The notes below the pieces were generated by a model that was given only the letters and a program-made list of their open reading frames with translations, was not told the origin of the DNA and searched no databases. A program made the position numbers and the translations under genes. This document shows, one piece after another, positions 34,498-46,365 of a stretch of 64,000 nucleotides of DNA; position 1 is the stretch's first letter, and each line of letters starts with the position of its first letter. The stretch comes from Pleurotus djamor (taxonomy: Eukaryota; Basidiomycota; Agaricomycetes; Agaricales; Pleurotaceae), in NCBI GenBank assembly GCA_029747585.1, contig JAPEVF010000057.1, positions 62,001-126,000 of the forward strand, given 5' to 3'.

Positions 34498-35441
34498 ATG
34501 GATTCTGAATGGTCATCGTCGTACTCTTTTCAAAACGGTTCGGTCTCTCCTCTTCTCAACTGCGTGATTCATGTTTGAATGTACTCACGCCATTATCTTT
34601 AGGGGAACCTGCTTTCGATCACTCTTCAAGATGGGACTACTTCGCTGGACCGCCTACTGGTTTCAACTCTCCTACGCAGGGATTCCCATATCCTCACCTT
34701 CAGAAGCTAGCCTCTTCATCCTCAGCCAACACCCAAAGTCCTTGGAACGTGACTTCAGACGAGTCCCCTTGCCTTTGGAACAAACCTTACGCCGATACAG
34801 TTCATTTCCCTCGGGCGGAAGTTGGTTCAGGCTGGTTCGCCCAACCCCCTTCCATCAACTATAGCCAAGCAGCTTCCGATCTTCATCCTCCTTCCTCATA
34901 TCCCTTTTCCACCGTCGACGCTTGCTTTCCCTTGCCAGATTGTGACAGCACCACCAGTGCCAGCTCCTTACCTTTCCCCTCCCTTGAACGACCAATCACT
35001 GTGAGGCCACAAGAACCAACTACAAACCTACCCGAAAATGTTATCCCTACATCCGACGCATTAGAAGGGTTGATTGCCGCTGGGGACTCAAATCAGGACA
35101 TCAGCCAGTCCTTCGATCGGAAGATGAAGATCTCTCGCATCGTTGTAGGGACATTTGCGGTCCGAGCCGCATCCGAAAGGAAACGCAAGCACGCTCATCG
35201 ATTTAGGTGCTTTGTATGTAATCAAGGTTTTACCAGTCGAGCCAATGAAAGACGTCAGTCGAAAATCAAAATCTTCATATCTCATTAGTCTGAAGGCTAA
35301 TCCACGCTTTCCTTAGGACACTTGCGCGCTCATTTTGGCATCAAACCATTCAGCTGCTCTTGTGGTAGCCCATTCACATCCCGTTGCGACCTGATGAGGC
35401 ACATGAAAACTTCGCTTCACCCTCCAGCGGAATCCTTGTAG
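34498..35441 (+). CDS. C2H2 zinc-finger protein, 271 residues
   Basis: Three exons: 34498-34537, 34603-35253 and 35317-35441. Start MDSEWSSSYSFQNG. A long Ser/Pro-rich N-terminal region, suited to transcription control, leads to a basic stretch (ERKRKHAHRF). Two fingers are at the C-terminus. The first is CFVCNQGFTSRANERRHLRAH, and the second begins FSCSCGSPFTSRCDLMRHMK. The second intron cuts the first finger in phase 1 between the Cys pair and the His pair. It is probably a DNA-binding transcription factor in the nucleus. The gene at 60497-61757 has the same layout, including an intron at the equivalent point, so the two are paralogues. Confidence 0.85.
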
Positions 35442-35895
35442 ATTTATGTGGTCATACCATCGTGATGATTCGAGTTCGATATGTATCATTTGGTTTGAGG
35501 AGCTGGCGTTGGATCTCGCACACACCCTTAGTTATTGGGTATTCCAGTGTATTTTCTGCGATGCTACCACGAGCGACTGAGTCGTACATAGGTGGTTAGC
35601 CATTGGCTTGGGATCGTGGGCTGTGTTTATTTATGATCATTGTTTCATTGGCCGCACGCATTCTCCACGCGTTCATTGTAGACGACTGTGCCCTGGCACA
35701 CGCCACGAAGTTCATTTGGCCACTTCCAAGCAGTGCAAAAGTTCATGTCTAACATGAGCCGTCGGTATCTCTAGATCTGGTCGGACAATCAATGCGTTTG
35801 TCTTTTCCACAAGGAGGCCCACTGAACAATGCATTGGGGTGGTCCATCTCATAAAGTCGTAGCGACATCGACTGTGGCTACTTGAATATTTTAGG
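35442..35895. other. Intergenic region, no gene seen
   Basis: Short frames only. It holds the 3' flank of the zinc-finger gene and the upstream part of the next promoter. Confidence 0.4.
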
Positions 35896-35903
35896 TATAA
35901 AAG
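35896..35903 (+). promoter_or_regulatory. TATA box of the small cysteine-containing gene
   Basis: TATAAAAG lies 147 bp upstream of the ATG at 36043. The leader appears to carry an intron, from GTCAGTTAC near 35980 to the CAG just before 36032. Confidence 0.5.
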
Positions 35904-36042
35904 CAGGCACGCTCCTCGCGAAACTCCAGAGTCCCTACGTCTCTTCACCCCAATATTCCTAATCGGAAATCGTGCAGGTCAGTTACTTTCAAAATCTGAG
36001 CAGGCTCCAGAGTGCACTAATGCTCAGAGCAGCTTACTATCC

Positions 36043-36219
36043 ATGAATCTCACACTCCTCGGCGATCTCGTGAGCACCGGCGAGAACTACGGAGACATCC
36101 CAAAATCAGCATGTATCTATCTCGTCGGACCCGATGATGACGCACCAGTCAAGCTTGAGGACTGCGGAGATCCAGCCTGTCCTAACTCTGCATCAGTAGT
36201 TGCTTGCTTAGAGAAGTAG
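36043..36219 (+). CDS. Small protein with four cysteines, 58 residues
   Basis: MNLTLLGDLVSTGENYG begins the protein and SVVACLEK ends it. Four Cys lie in SACIYL, DCGDPACPN and VACLEK. The N-terminus is only mildly hydrophobic, so secretion is not assured, though an upstream exon could supply a signal peptide. A good TATA box, a probable leader intron and a clean stop support a real gene. No family is recognised. The size and cysteines are compatible with a small effector-like or regulatory peptide; that is speculation. Confidence 0.5.
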   Translation: MNLTLLGDLVSTGENYGDIPKSACIYLVGPDDDAPVKLEDCGDPACPNSASVVACLEK

Positions 36220-36836
36220 AATACCTACATAACTCGCTCACAACTCTATCCAATAATCCCTTTCAATGCTTGAACCGATGCCTTTGGTATGTTTAGGAGC
36301 TCAGGAGGCTCTATAGGGAGTCTTAACAGTGGTCTTCGGCGCTTCCTTTTTTCACAACCGACCCAGCCGCAACTTGGCCCAAACTTGGCCGCAACCCAGC
36401 CGCCTTCCTAAAGTTCAATTCAGTGCAACTTCGGAGCAAACATACATGCGATCTACGTAGCGAGCTTGTCTGCGACATGTGTTCTGTCTGACCATGTGCT
36501 GGCGATGGTGCAATGCTCACCCAAGCGAAAGCTCCAGCTTCCTCCAGCTTCGCAAGCGCAAGGTTTCTCACAATGTTCTCATTCCAATTACTGACGTGTA
36601 TCCGATCTTTCCAAAGTTGGTTGGTTTGATGGTTGGTAGGAACTTACGCCAAATCTAATCCTGGTGATCATTTCTAGTTTGGATACAGCCGCATGGGTTT
36701 TCTGTGCATTTCGGCTCAGACGACTACCGATCCATGTTGTCCGGGGCCTTGTTTTTCTTCGTGATGTCGGAGCTTCCCTATGACGGGGTCTGGTGTGGTG
36801 GCGCCTGTTCTCAATCCTACATGGTGCTCAACCCGG
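36220..36836. other. Intergenic region upstream of amylase
   Basis: Contains a short imperfect repeat near 36355-36402 (GCCGCAACTTGGCCC, AACTTGGCCGCAACC). No gene is seen. Confidence 0.4.
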
Positions 36837-36844
36837 TATAAAGC
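36837..36844 (+). promoter_or_regulatory. TATA box of the alpha-amylase gene
   Basis: TATAAAGC lies 51 bp upstream of the ATG at 36888, a usual distance for a strong inducible secreted-enzyme gene. Confidence 0.55.
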
Positions 36845-36887
36845 TGCCCGCGCGTCATGATACCTTGCCAGACACACCCCAGCCTCA

Positions 36888-39338
36888 ATGGTTCGAAAAT
36901 CTCTCATTTTTACAGCGATAGCCCTGGCTCAAGGCGCACTTTGTGCTCCACGGCTCAGGACGAACTCATCTGCATTGGACTCTCGAGCCCCCTCTGGACC
37001 AAAGTCTGTGATCATTCAAATGTTTGAGTGGACTTGGGACAGCATCGCCGCCGAATGCACCAATTTCGTCGGACCGGCTGGATATGGATTCGTTCAAGGT
37101 AAGGTTACACCTACCCCCCGGGCCCCTACGATGATAAGTCTGACATCTTCTTAGTTAGCCCTCCGGCCGAACATATTCAAGGTAGTCAGTGGTGGACGGA
37201 CTACCAACCTGTGTCCTATACCCTCACCTCCAAACGCGGTAACAGGAACCAGTTTTCCAATATGATAGCCGCCTGTCACGCAGCGGGAGTGAAGGTCATC
37301 GCAGGTTCGTATATTCTTGGGCCATGACCGACGACCGTTTCTCAATGGTTTCACAGACACATTGTTCAACCACATGGCAGGCATCGACTCTGGAACTGGC
37401 GTGGGTGGCTCGTCGTTTTCACACTACAATTACCCTGGGATCTACCAAGTTCAGGTAGGCATTATAAGCTTATGTCTTCGTATCTGTTCTCATCCAAGTA
37501 GGATTTCCACCATTGCGGGCTGGAGGCAGGGGACAATATCGTGAATTATGGGAGTCGAGCCGAAGTTCAGACCTGCCAACTTGTCAACCTCGCAGAGTGA
37601 GCCCGTTTCTCGTGGTGCTTATGTTGTCGTATTGAACCGCATAATCTACTTTAGTCTGGCAACGGACACTGAATATGTCCGTGGTCGTCTAGCTGCGTAT
37701 GCAAATGATTTGCGTTCGCTAGGCGTGGATGGTTTCCGACTTGATGCGGCTAAGCGTGAGTACTTGAGTAGCCACCCCCACATGACTCTGAGCTTCTTAG
37801 TGACTATCGTTCGCTAGACATCGCGTCGGCTGATTTGGCAAATATCCTTTCCCGTGTCAACGGCCCGTTCTACGTCACTCAAGAGGTTATCTTCGGTGCC
37901 GGAGAAGCTGTACAGCCGTCGGAGTACGTGGGTAATGGAGACGTCCAAGAGTGAGTTCTATCACAACTTAATAGGCAGGAAAGTCTCTGATGCATACGTG
38001 ATAGATTCCGATACACTTCAGANTTGAAGAATACTTTCCTTGGGGGAGGTATCTCTAGTCTACAAAACCTTGATAATCGGGGTACGTCTTTGATTTCCTT
38101 GTCAAATTTCGTGGTAATCGAAGTAATAAACCCACGTCCCTAGGATGGGTAGCCGGCAGCGGAGCTAACGTCTTCGTCGCAAATCACGATACCGAGCGGA
38201 ACGGGGGCTCCTTGAACGCTAATTCTCCCTCTAACACCTACGTCACGGCGACAATCTTCTCCTTGGCTCACCCATATGGAACACCCACCATCCTTTCTAG
38301 CTACTCTGGATTCACTAACACCGACGCTGGCGCACCAAACGGCGGCGTTGGAACTTGTTCCGATACAGGAGGTGCCAATGGCTGGTTATGCCAACACCGC
38401 TGGGTCGCTTTCTCCGGAATGGTTGGGTTCAGGAACGCTGTTGGAACTGCAGCCATCACGAATTGGGTTTCTCCGCAAAGTCAACAGATCGCTTTCGGCA
38501 GAGGTTAGTTCATGTACTACTGGTAGGACACCATCAGTATCGCTGATGGATCCATGCTTATTAGGGAGCGCGGGCTTCGTAGCAATTAATAACGCCGATT
38601 CTGCGTGGACGACGACGTTCACTACATCCTTGCCAGCGGGATTGTACTGCGATGTAATCAGTGGAAAAGCTACTTCAGGGGCCTGCTCTGGCTCTTCGTA
38701 GGTCTTTAATCTTACGATGCCGTAATCCATCGCTGAGGTTTTGTCTTTCAGCATAACTGTATCTGAAGGTTCGTTCACCGCGACGGTACCCGCCCGCAGT
38801 GCTATAGCCATCCACACTGGTGCTCAAGGTACTGGATCTGGGAATAACGGAGGAGGAAGTGGAGGCGGATCAGGTACCGTTTCAGTCACTTTTGAAGAGA
38901 ATGCGACGACTGTTTTTGGGGAGGTGAGAGATCTTTGTGCTAATATCGCCGGCTGCTGACCACTAGTANCAGANCATCTTTCTCGTAGGCTCAATCTCAC
39001 AGCTGGGCACGTGGGGTCCCGCGTCGTCGGCAAGTGTATTATCTTTGAGAAATGGTCAGCGAGCGTACTGATAAAATCACGGCGCTTAGATTGCCCTTTC
39101 TTCTGCGACTTACCCGGTCTGGCGTGTCACCGTGAATCTTCCTGCTGGTACCACTGTTCAATATAAATTTATCCGAAAAGAATCGGACGGGAGTGTGAGT
39201 GACTCCATCACCGCCGTGTCTTTATCCTTGCTCACTCTGTGCCTCCTCGCATTCTAGGTTGTCTGGGAATCAGATCCCAACCGCCAATTTACGACGGCAA
39301 CATCTGGATCACAGACCGTCAGTAGCTCATGGAAGTGA
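36888..39338 (+). CDS. Secreted GH13 alpha-amylase with CBM20 starch-binding domain
   Basis: Endo-hydrolysis of alpha-1,4 bonds in starch outside the cell. Signal peptide [19 protein letters not shown]. The TIM-barrel begins [17 protein letters not shown]. Conserved regions follow: DTLFNHMAG, then DGFRLDAAK (nucleophile Asp), VTQEVIF (acid/base Glu), and [10 protein letters not shown] (third Asp). A beta-domain with [19 protein letters not shown] follows, then a Gly/Ser linker ([14 protein letters not shown]). The CBM20 domain has [37 protein letters not shown] and [11 protein letters not shown], ending VSSSWK with TGA at 39336. About a dozen short introns. The catalytic triad is complete, so it should be active. 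Confidence 0.92.
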
Positions 39339-39624
39339 AGCTCTTTCCATTACCGCGAAGAATCTGGTTCGATAATATTCTATATGTGCCATCACTCNTT
39401 TTTTACCATTCCCGTTATCAACTCTGAGTCATATGGACTTTGGGGATGAGACTAAGCCTTTCCCATGTACTAGTATAATAGGACTGCTATGAAAGCCATA
39501 CCCTTCTTCTCGGGGTCTACTGCCGCGAACGGCTTGAATTGCCTAGGTGTTCCACATCTCTCTCGCCCTATTCGGCCAAGCATAACCAATGGTGGACCAT
39601 TCAGTGAACGTGGAGACAGGTCCA
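39339..39624. other. 3' flank of the amylase gene, no gene seen
   Basis: Downstream of the amylase stop; one N near 39398. No coding signal. Confidence 0.4.
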
Positions 39625-39735
39625 GAATGATAACCCGAGATGCAAAGCAAAACGACCAGAAAGACTTCCCGGCCGCCAGTGAAAGAAAGGACGTACGGTA
39701 CCATTCAGTCCCTACAGCGAACTTAGGGTCAGGTA
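39625..39735 (+). repeat. Dispersed repeat, copy 1
   Basis: Resembles 54705-54850 on the same strand. AATGATAACCCGA pairs with AATGATACCCCGA, GCAAAGCAAA with GTGAAGCAAA, ACGTACGGTAC with ACGTACGATAC, and CAGTCCCTACAGC with CGATCCCTACAGC. Gaps are needed between these blocks. It may be an old non-autonomous element. Confidence 0.35.
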
Positions 39736-39856
39736 GGATGCGGACGCATCATGATATTTGAAAAAAAACATGAATTATGGAACACAAATATGTTATAACT
39801 TCATGAAACAAGTAGGAAGAGGCGGTTGAAAGAAACAGGCATGGGCTTGAAATAGC

Positions 39857-42490
39857 CTACTTGTTACGGTGACCTAGAACGGGATGAGAAGGGGCGAACA
39901 ACAGGGATGGGGGATAACTCACGCTTCTCATTAGAGACTTCAGGCATTTCCATGGCTTGAGCTGCGCGTTTCAACGATTTCGACATGGATCTAGTAGTCA
40001 TCGAGATCATTGCTGATGTTTTGGGCTTGGTGGTATTTCGAGTCGTGGACTGGGAGGTGCTAGGGCCAGCCACTGGAGCCATCTTGGGCTTATCCTTATC
40101 CTTAGTCCGCGTAGCGCTCTTGTGAGGTTGTTGACCGTTAGCTGTATGGTGAGATTGAGGTTGCGTAGGAACAGCGATGGTTTGCTCGGTGGAGCGTGCA
40201 CGCTGGGTATTGAGAGCGACATCGAATTCAGCGGCGCGGAATTGGTGAGAGTATTTGAATAAAATGCGCTGGAGCGCTTCGTGGAGATGACAGATGTCAG
40301 GGGATGGTTCCAGAAGAGCATACTCCGGTTGAACTTGGTCGACGAGCTCAACAATGAGGTCAGCTAGTGGGGCAAGATCCTCGTGAAGGATTTCGGCCCA
40401 TTCAATTGGGAAGAAAACCTCCTTCCGACTGTCCAGCCTGTTGAATTTGTCGATTTCGTGATTGGAGAGGCATCTCCAAAAGTCATTAAATCCCTCATTG
40501 TTAACGTCCTTCTTTGCGTTCTTGGGTAAAGACCGAAGGAGAAACGCCAGAATACACCAAAATACGGATTCGGCGTCATGACGAGGCTCGTGTCGATAGT
40601 CGGCGCGTGCGAGAGGGATATTCTTCTTGTACCGACGTGATTTGGTTTGATCATAGTGGGATCCATGGATAGTCTCTTCGTCGTCCTCCAGAAAGCGAAG
40701 AGAATCTCCAGAGTTCTCGTAAGCAGCTTTATACGCAGCGAGGGCGTCGCCAGATAGAGTAGGAAGTTGGAGGGTAGGAATTTGTTCGAAGAGGACGCGG
40801 CCCACCGCCACGGAGCGAGCGATGTATTTAGGAGTTCCCTAGGTGGGGTGAGACCGATGAGATGTGAGATTTCAAGATGCGCTCACAGTTCTTTCATGGG
40901 CTAAGTCGAGGGAGTCCTCTTGGGACAAGTCTTGAGCTTCCTGTTGGTCTTGAGCATTCACGGAGGAAGGATCATCATGCGAATCTGCGATTCGATTGTA
41001 AGGGGCGGCGTTATCCAGGTCGATGATCAAAGCAAGTGACTCGGAGTATTTGCTGCATATTTCACCTTGAGACGGTTATACGGGATATTGAAGAAGAGTG
41101 ACGCACCCAGAAAATACCTCACTGATGAACTTTGGTCGATCAGCTCCTTTGTAAATATTTTGGATATCGCGGGCCTGCTTTGGGTTGATCAGAATGTTAC
41201 CAATACTGATATCCCTATGTAAGATATTCCGGTTCTTGACTGCGAAACGGTGAGCTATGTCTCCGAAGTTAGCAGTGTTCCAAATGATAGATATTCTAAG
41301 CAGTACATACCCTCCAAGACATCATACATGATGTTTATGAAAGTGACTACAGTCGGGCATTTGTAAAGGACATCGCCGGATGTTGCTAAGACGATTCGAG
41401 TTTTCGTTCGGGTATATCCGTCTGCTTCGACGGTAATGGCAAAGCCATGACTCTCAACTTCATGGTAATTGACAACGTCTGCGAAACCGAGGACGAAACC
41501 AGCATCATGAAGGGTATCATATAGCTCTCCTTCACCAAAGCTAGAGTCACGGCTTGGATACGAGTCCTTGATGATATATGGAGGGTCACTGGGGCTGACC
41601 ACAACCCATGACATCCGGTGCCAGGGATCTCCCACCATGCGGACTTCGCAGCCCACGTAGGTTGTGCCCCCAGATGTGACATCCCACCTCGGAGCGGCGT
41701 CAATGGAGACGCCCCGAGAGAGTCGTACGGTGGTGTCGAAATGAAGGTGGGGCTCCGCGGGGTCGTATAGTGTGTAAACGTATGAGATCAGTGGCTTCAG
41801 CTCCTTCCAGGCGAATACCTTAGAGCTATCCATGCCAGAAGGGTTCGAACACTGGATCACATAGCCAAGGGGTGAGATGGCTACACCGAGCACGGTCACT
41901 AAGTCAGGACGTGCTTGGTTGAGTAGTCCAAGGTAGGTGGCGCATTGGGTAGGTCCGTCCCGATAGTCGCTCAGCGTCTTCTCCTCGAATGCGGAAATGA
42001 TATGGTGCCAGGATGGAGTCAGTTGGGAGGCTTCTAGGGCGTCGGAAATGGACTGAAGAATAGCGACAATATCAGGGCGCGAGGAGAAGTAGTCGTTTGG
42101 ATGATTGAGTGGCTTCGCATTTTCGAGCCGCTTGAAAACAATTTTCTCGCGGTCGGGGGTAGCAGCTAAGGGCGCGTCGTTATCAGTGTAACCCCGAATA
42201 TGAGCTGGGAAGATTGTACCATGAATAGAGTCGCTAATAGCGTTCATAAGAGCAGCGAGTAGATCATACGATGTTCTCGTCGCTGAAGCAAATGCTTCCG
42301 CAGCCGCGACAATTTCGGTGGATTTGGCGAGTTTGTCGAGGTCGGGATGCGTAGCCAACCGACGACTACAGAATGCAGTCGAGGGTTTGAGTTCCGGAAG
42401 TTCTTTATGCTCCATTTCCTTACGACTGAGGGCGGGGGGTTTCCGTGCTTTGATGGGTGTAGTAACTGGGTTGCGCAACGTCAGTTTCAT
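39857..42490 (-). CDS. FunK1-B, fungal-specific protein kinase
   Basis: Start ATG 42490 (MKLTLRNPVTTPIKARK). No intron follows SIHG here, unlike its paralogues. The N-lobe has WHRMSW, the Lys in YIIKDSYPSRD, FGEGELYDTLHDAG and TRTKTRIVLAT, ending IMYDVLEG. Downstream exons carry LHRDISIGNI (catalytic loop), LIIDLDNA (metal binding), an acidic insert rich in Gln/Asp/Ser, and GTPKYIARSV. RHDAESVFWC and EALQRILFKYS lie in the C-lobe. The tail is Thr/Ser/Lys-rich. The last intron (donor after SNEK) leads to a tiny exon RHRNK with its stop at 39857-39859. All catalytic motifs are kept. It is the closest relative of the decayed copy FunK1-C, which lies directly upstream on the same strand. Confidence 0.9.
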
Positions 42491-42599
42491 ATTTACAGAA
42501 GAGGGTGAGGAAGGGCGAGAGTCAAGGTAAAGAGAATGGATGTAGCGTGCAACAGGAATTTCGAAACTTATAGCTTACCAAAAAGGGCCACAAAATGCG

Positions 42600-43045
42600 A
42601 ACAATGGGCGGAACGTGGTGGTACGAACGGAAAGGTTGGGCCACCAGAATTCAAAGTCCGCTACCGCCTTGTTCGAACAGTCAGGTGATCGCGCTATTCT
42701 CAGGAGCTCCCCTGGGTCGTTCCCCTTACCACCATCGTCTTCTCCTAGCTTCGAGCTTCACATTCGTATAGCTCACATGTATGCAGAAGAGGAACATTGC
42801 ATCTGCACTCGAAATTTCGAAGGACGGAGGGTCTTCTTGCGCACCTGGGTCACGGACCACTGTCCCGACTCGCGACCCTTTTCCACCACTCCCTTTTTTG
42901 GCCAACACACGGAGAGCATACCACTGCCACGTTCCGTCTCCAAATCATTCCTATACTGAGACTCTGACTCGTACGCACTGCATACCAGATCTGAAATTTT
43001 TGCCAAGACCCTGATCCATTGCCCAATTCCGCATCGAGAAGTCGC
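42600..43045 (-). promoter_or_regulatory. FunK1-B shared upstream module
   Basis: Aligns with the modules of FunK1-A and FunK1-D but is more diverged. Preserved blocks include GGTTGGGCCACCAGAATTC, GTTCGAACAGTCAGGTGATC (42671-42690) and CTTCACATTCGTATAGCTC. The divergent frame seen in A and D is broken here. A TATA-like TATAAGTT (gene orientation) lies near 42569-42576. Confidence 0.5.
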
Positions 43046-43216
43046 ATGCCATTTGACTAGACACGAGCATCCCACACTTTTAGCCTAGACCACACCGAGA
43101 CCCTCCACTAAGCCGGGCACGCTCCTGGTTTCGCCGCGATGATCTCGTACAACCAGGTGGGGACTGCGAATGATTGCCACGCAATGTATTAAGTACATGA
43201 CTTCGTTACACATCCT

Positions 43217-44760
43217 TATTGAACGTGGCGTTGACCTGGAACGGGATGAGAAACCGATCAACAGGAGAAATTCAAGAACGACTCACGCTTCTTATTAGTG
43301 ACTTCAGTTATTTCGAGAGCATCAGCCACGCGTTTCAATGCTCGTACAAAGGGAGTGGTTGTCGATACCAGGCCTGGTGACGGTGAAGTTTGAGACGGAT
43401 TCTTGGCCACTGTACCTGTGACGACCTTCCAGGGTCTCTGGATGTCGTTGGTATGTTGAGACTTGGCGCCTATAGAGATGGTGGTAATTTCCTCTATAAA
43501 ACGCCCATGCTGTGTGCTCAGAGCGACATCAAATCCCATTGCGCGGAATTGTTCAGAGTATTTGAACAGAATCCGCTGGAGCGCCTCGTGGAGATGACAT
43601 ATATGAGGGGGAGGATCGAGGAGAGCATACTCTGGTTGGACTTGGTCAACAAGCTCGGAGATGAGATCAGCGAGTGGAGAAAGGTCCTTGTGAAGGATAT
43701 CGGCCCAAGGGAGAGGGCTGAAGATATGACGCCGGCTATCCATCATGTTAAACTTGTCGATTTCGTAAGTCGCGATGCATTTCCAGAGCACGTTGAATCG
43801 TCCGTTGTTGATGTCCTCCGCCACGTTCTCGGGTAAGGATCGAAGAAGGAAAGTCAGAATACACCAGAATATGGATTCGGCATCATGACGTGGTTCGTGT
43901 CGGAAGTCTTTGTGTGCAAGAGGGAGATTTCTTTTATATCGACGCTGTTTGGTTGGGTTCAAGCGAGAACCATGGACCGTCTTCTCGCCGTCTTCTAGAG
44001 AACGAAGAGGATGTGCACTGCAGTCATAGGTGGTTTGGTACGCAGTGAGTGCATGACCTGCTAAGATAGGAAATTGGGCGGTCGGAACCTCTTCGAATAG
44101 GACACGAGTTACAGCAACGGAGCGAGCGATAAACATTGGGGTACTCTATTGAGATGTTAAGATATATGTGAGGTTGAGGGCTCGATGGTACTCACAGTTC
44201 TTTCGTTAAGTTGATTTAAGGTGTCTTCCGTAGGTCCATCTTCCCGTCCGTCCAGGATTATAGCACTAGAATACCCAGAATCACATTGGAAATCTTGGAA
44301 GCGGCAGTGAGGGGCGGCATGATCCAGGTCAAGGAGCACTGCGAGTGGATCGGCGTATTTTTTGCTTGAGTCAGAGTCAGATTAGAGTACACTAAGGAAA
44401 TTTGTCGGAGGGAGACGTACCCTGTAAGTAGCTCGAGGATGAATCTTGGTCGCTCCCGTCCATTGCTCGAACTGTCGATGTCTAGCGTAGGTTCGGGTAA
44501 GATGCTACCAGCACCTGGATGACCAAGTTTAGTGTTCTGCTGCACAACGAAACGATGACCTTTTTTGACTGAGTCAGAGAGACCCAGGGCACGATTATCC
44601 AAGAATTCACGTACCCTCCAAGATGTCGTACATGACATGAATGAAAGTGGCCACAGTCTGGAACTCACAAAGCGGCCCTAGTCCCAACGTCGCTAGCACA
44701 GTTTCGTACATTGCTTGCCGGTTCAGCGACGATAGGCCGGAGGCTGCGAGTCGCGATTCT
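43217..44760 (-). pseudogene. FunK1-C, truncated and catalytically degenerate FunK1 copy
   Basis: The C-lobe exon (STPMFIARSV, RHDAESIFWC, LLDPPPHICHLHEALQRI) is well kept and ends in the tiny exon RQRHVQ with its stop at 43217-43219. LLDLDHAAP replaces LIIDLDNA. The catalytic-loop exon has lost LHRD: it reads HRFVVQQNTKLGHPGAGSIL. Upstream, only VLATLG and FIHVMYDILEG match the N-lobe end. The first two thirds of the kinase, including the ATP-binding Lys, are absent. It is therefore a dead tandem duplicate of FunK1-B, or at best a non-catalytic fragment. A frame in the leftover upstream sequence (44665-45063) looks unrelated. Confidence 0.7.
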
Positions 44761-45093
44761 TGGTTTGCTTACGGCGCCGGAAAATGCAGAAAAAAGGGAT
44801 GAGGTCCGCTCTGAAGGGTCCTGTGGTGTTTGAGTCGAGGCTTTGAAGTTTGAAAATTCAAGACCGTTTGGCTGAGAAAGTGTTCGTCGAAGCTCAGTAG
44901 AAGTAGCAGTGGACAAGGTACCGAGAGAATTTATGATCCAGGAAGTTCGCATTCTCAAGATCTCAACTGGTGAAAGAAATGGAATCAAAATGGAATTATC
45001 GCAACTCGCCGATCTTTGTTTGTTTCGGAGGCCGATACAAGCTATGGTCACAGCCACCATCACTGATCTAGTGATGAGTTACTTCCCGCTCTC

Positions 45094-46365
45094 ATGGCAC
45101 CAGGTTCGTGTCCGCCTTTTTCTATTTCCTCGCGGGAGGATGGTGGGATGCTCACCTTCTCCACATTTCAGATCCAAGGCTTCCATATGAGTTATACCGA
45201 ATGACCATCATGAAACTGGATTCCCCGCACCGAAATTCGCTTCGTTCACTTCTTACAGTGTCGCATGCCACCTATGACATGGTTGCTCCACTCATCTATT
45301 CTACCTGAATCATGGATCATCGCTACTATAACGACTCTACTGCTTTCATCAGGAGCTACGGAAGTGGCACATATGTGTCTTCGCCACGTCTCGCACTCCT
45401 TCTAAATACTTTGGGACAAGCCCGCCAACTCGCAAAACATATAACGGCACTTATGATACTGAAGCCATCGGGGGAGATTAACTTGAACATATTGATACGG
45501 CTTGTATCCGGTCTACGCCGACTCTTTATCTCAACGAATATACACGAAGATCTTACCTCGCTCATCCAATCCCTTCCGTCTTCCACAACGCTTACCCACC
45601 TCTACATCACCGCCGTCGAGAATTCAACTGTTCGTTCTTTCGTAGGCTCTCAGAGCTCCACACTCCGATTTCTTTCATTGCAAGGTCGCATGGGTCATAT
45701 ATCCAGTTGTATAGACTCCCCCACACACGTGCTCTCGGCCTTCTATTCAGTCTACGCGTTTGGGTGGGATGTGCTGGTTAACATTAGTCCAGTCAAGCAC
45801 TTGCCTGTTGCCATACTCCACTCCGATGCCATCGTCTCCCTAGCCAACGTCTTCGCAAATATCATCACCCTCAAAGTTGGGTTCCTCTTCGGCTGCTGCA
45901 CTTGTCGCATTCAGAGGACCGTAATTATGAGGTATAAATTTCTCTCTCAATTGGCTCTACATGGGTATCACTCATCTTTATCTTCATAAGATACCCATCC
46001 ATGAGCTAATGAGCATTGCGTCACCACATCTCTCATACATCCATATTGGCCGCGGCGCCAAATCTGCTCCTCACACGGAAGCAACTAAGATCAAGGACTT
46101 GCTTCATTGGTACCCATCCCTTCGTTGGTTTGACGTCACTTATGAACTGGGGTCTCGCTCTCCGGACGAACCGCCAAGATCAGTCATCCGCCACTTTCGT
46201 AATACTGCCTCCGAGGAGGACAGTGCAATCCGCCCCGCAGAGATACTTGAATCTTGGTGGGAACCGTTGCCGGAGCACCTCGATCTCCTTCTCCAGAGAC
46301 AGGAAGCCATCTTTTGCGACTGTATTCCGGACTGGTGGGGTGCACCATTAGCGGATGAAATCTAA
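45094..46365 (+). pseudogene. F-box/LRR-like protein gene with in-frame stop
   Basis: ATG 45094 (MAP, donor GTTCGT) splices to DPRLPYELYRMTIMKLD, then SLRSLLTVSHATYDMVAPL, resembling the F-box region of basidiomycete F-box proteins. A TGA at 45306-45308 interrupts the frame, yet the same frame continues for 225 codons with Leu-rich sequence (LTHLYITAVENSTVRSF). Near 45950 the reading moves to another frame (MGITHLYLHKIPIHELM) and ends LADEI. The second break could instead be an intron from 45921 to 45989. The stop codon is the main evidence of decay; a sequencing error would restore the gene. Confidence 0.5.

Noticed and set aside
36355..36402. GCCGCAACTTGGCCC repeats as a minisatellite or operator array
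   Set aside because: Only about two and a half imperfect units; too little to call.
43390..43836. Plus-strand 148-codon frame opposite FunK1-C
   Set aside because: Antisense to a well-supported kinase C-lobe exon; no own start context or splice pattern.
45921..45989. Intron explaining the frame change in the 45094 gene
   Set aside because: Splice consensus is possible, but the excised part would encode MGITHLYLHKI, which reads as a genuine leucine-rich repeat, so a frameshift is preferred; not fully excluded.
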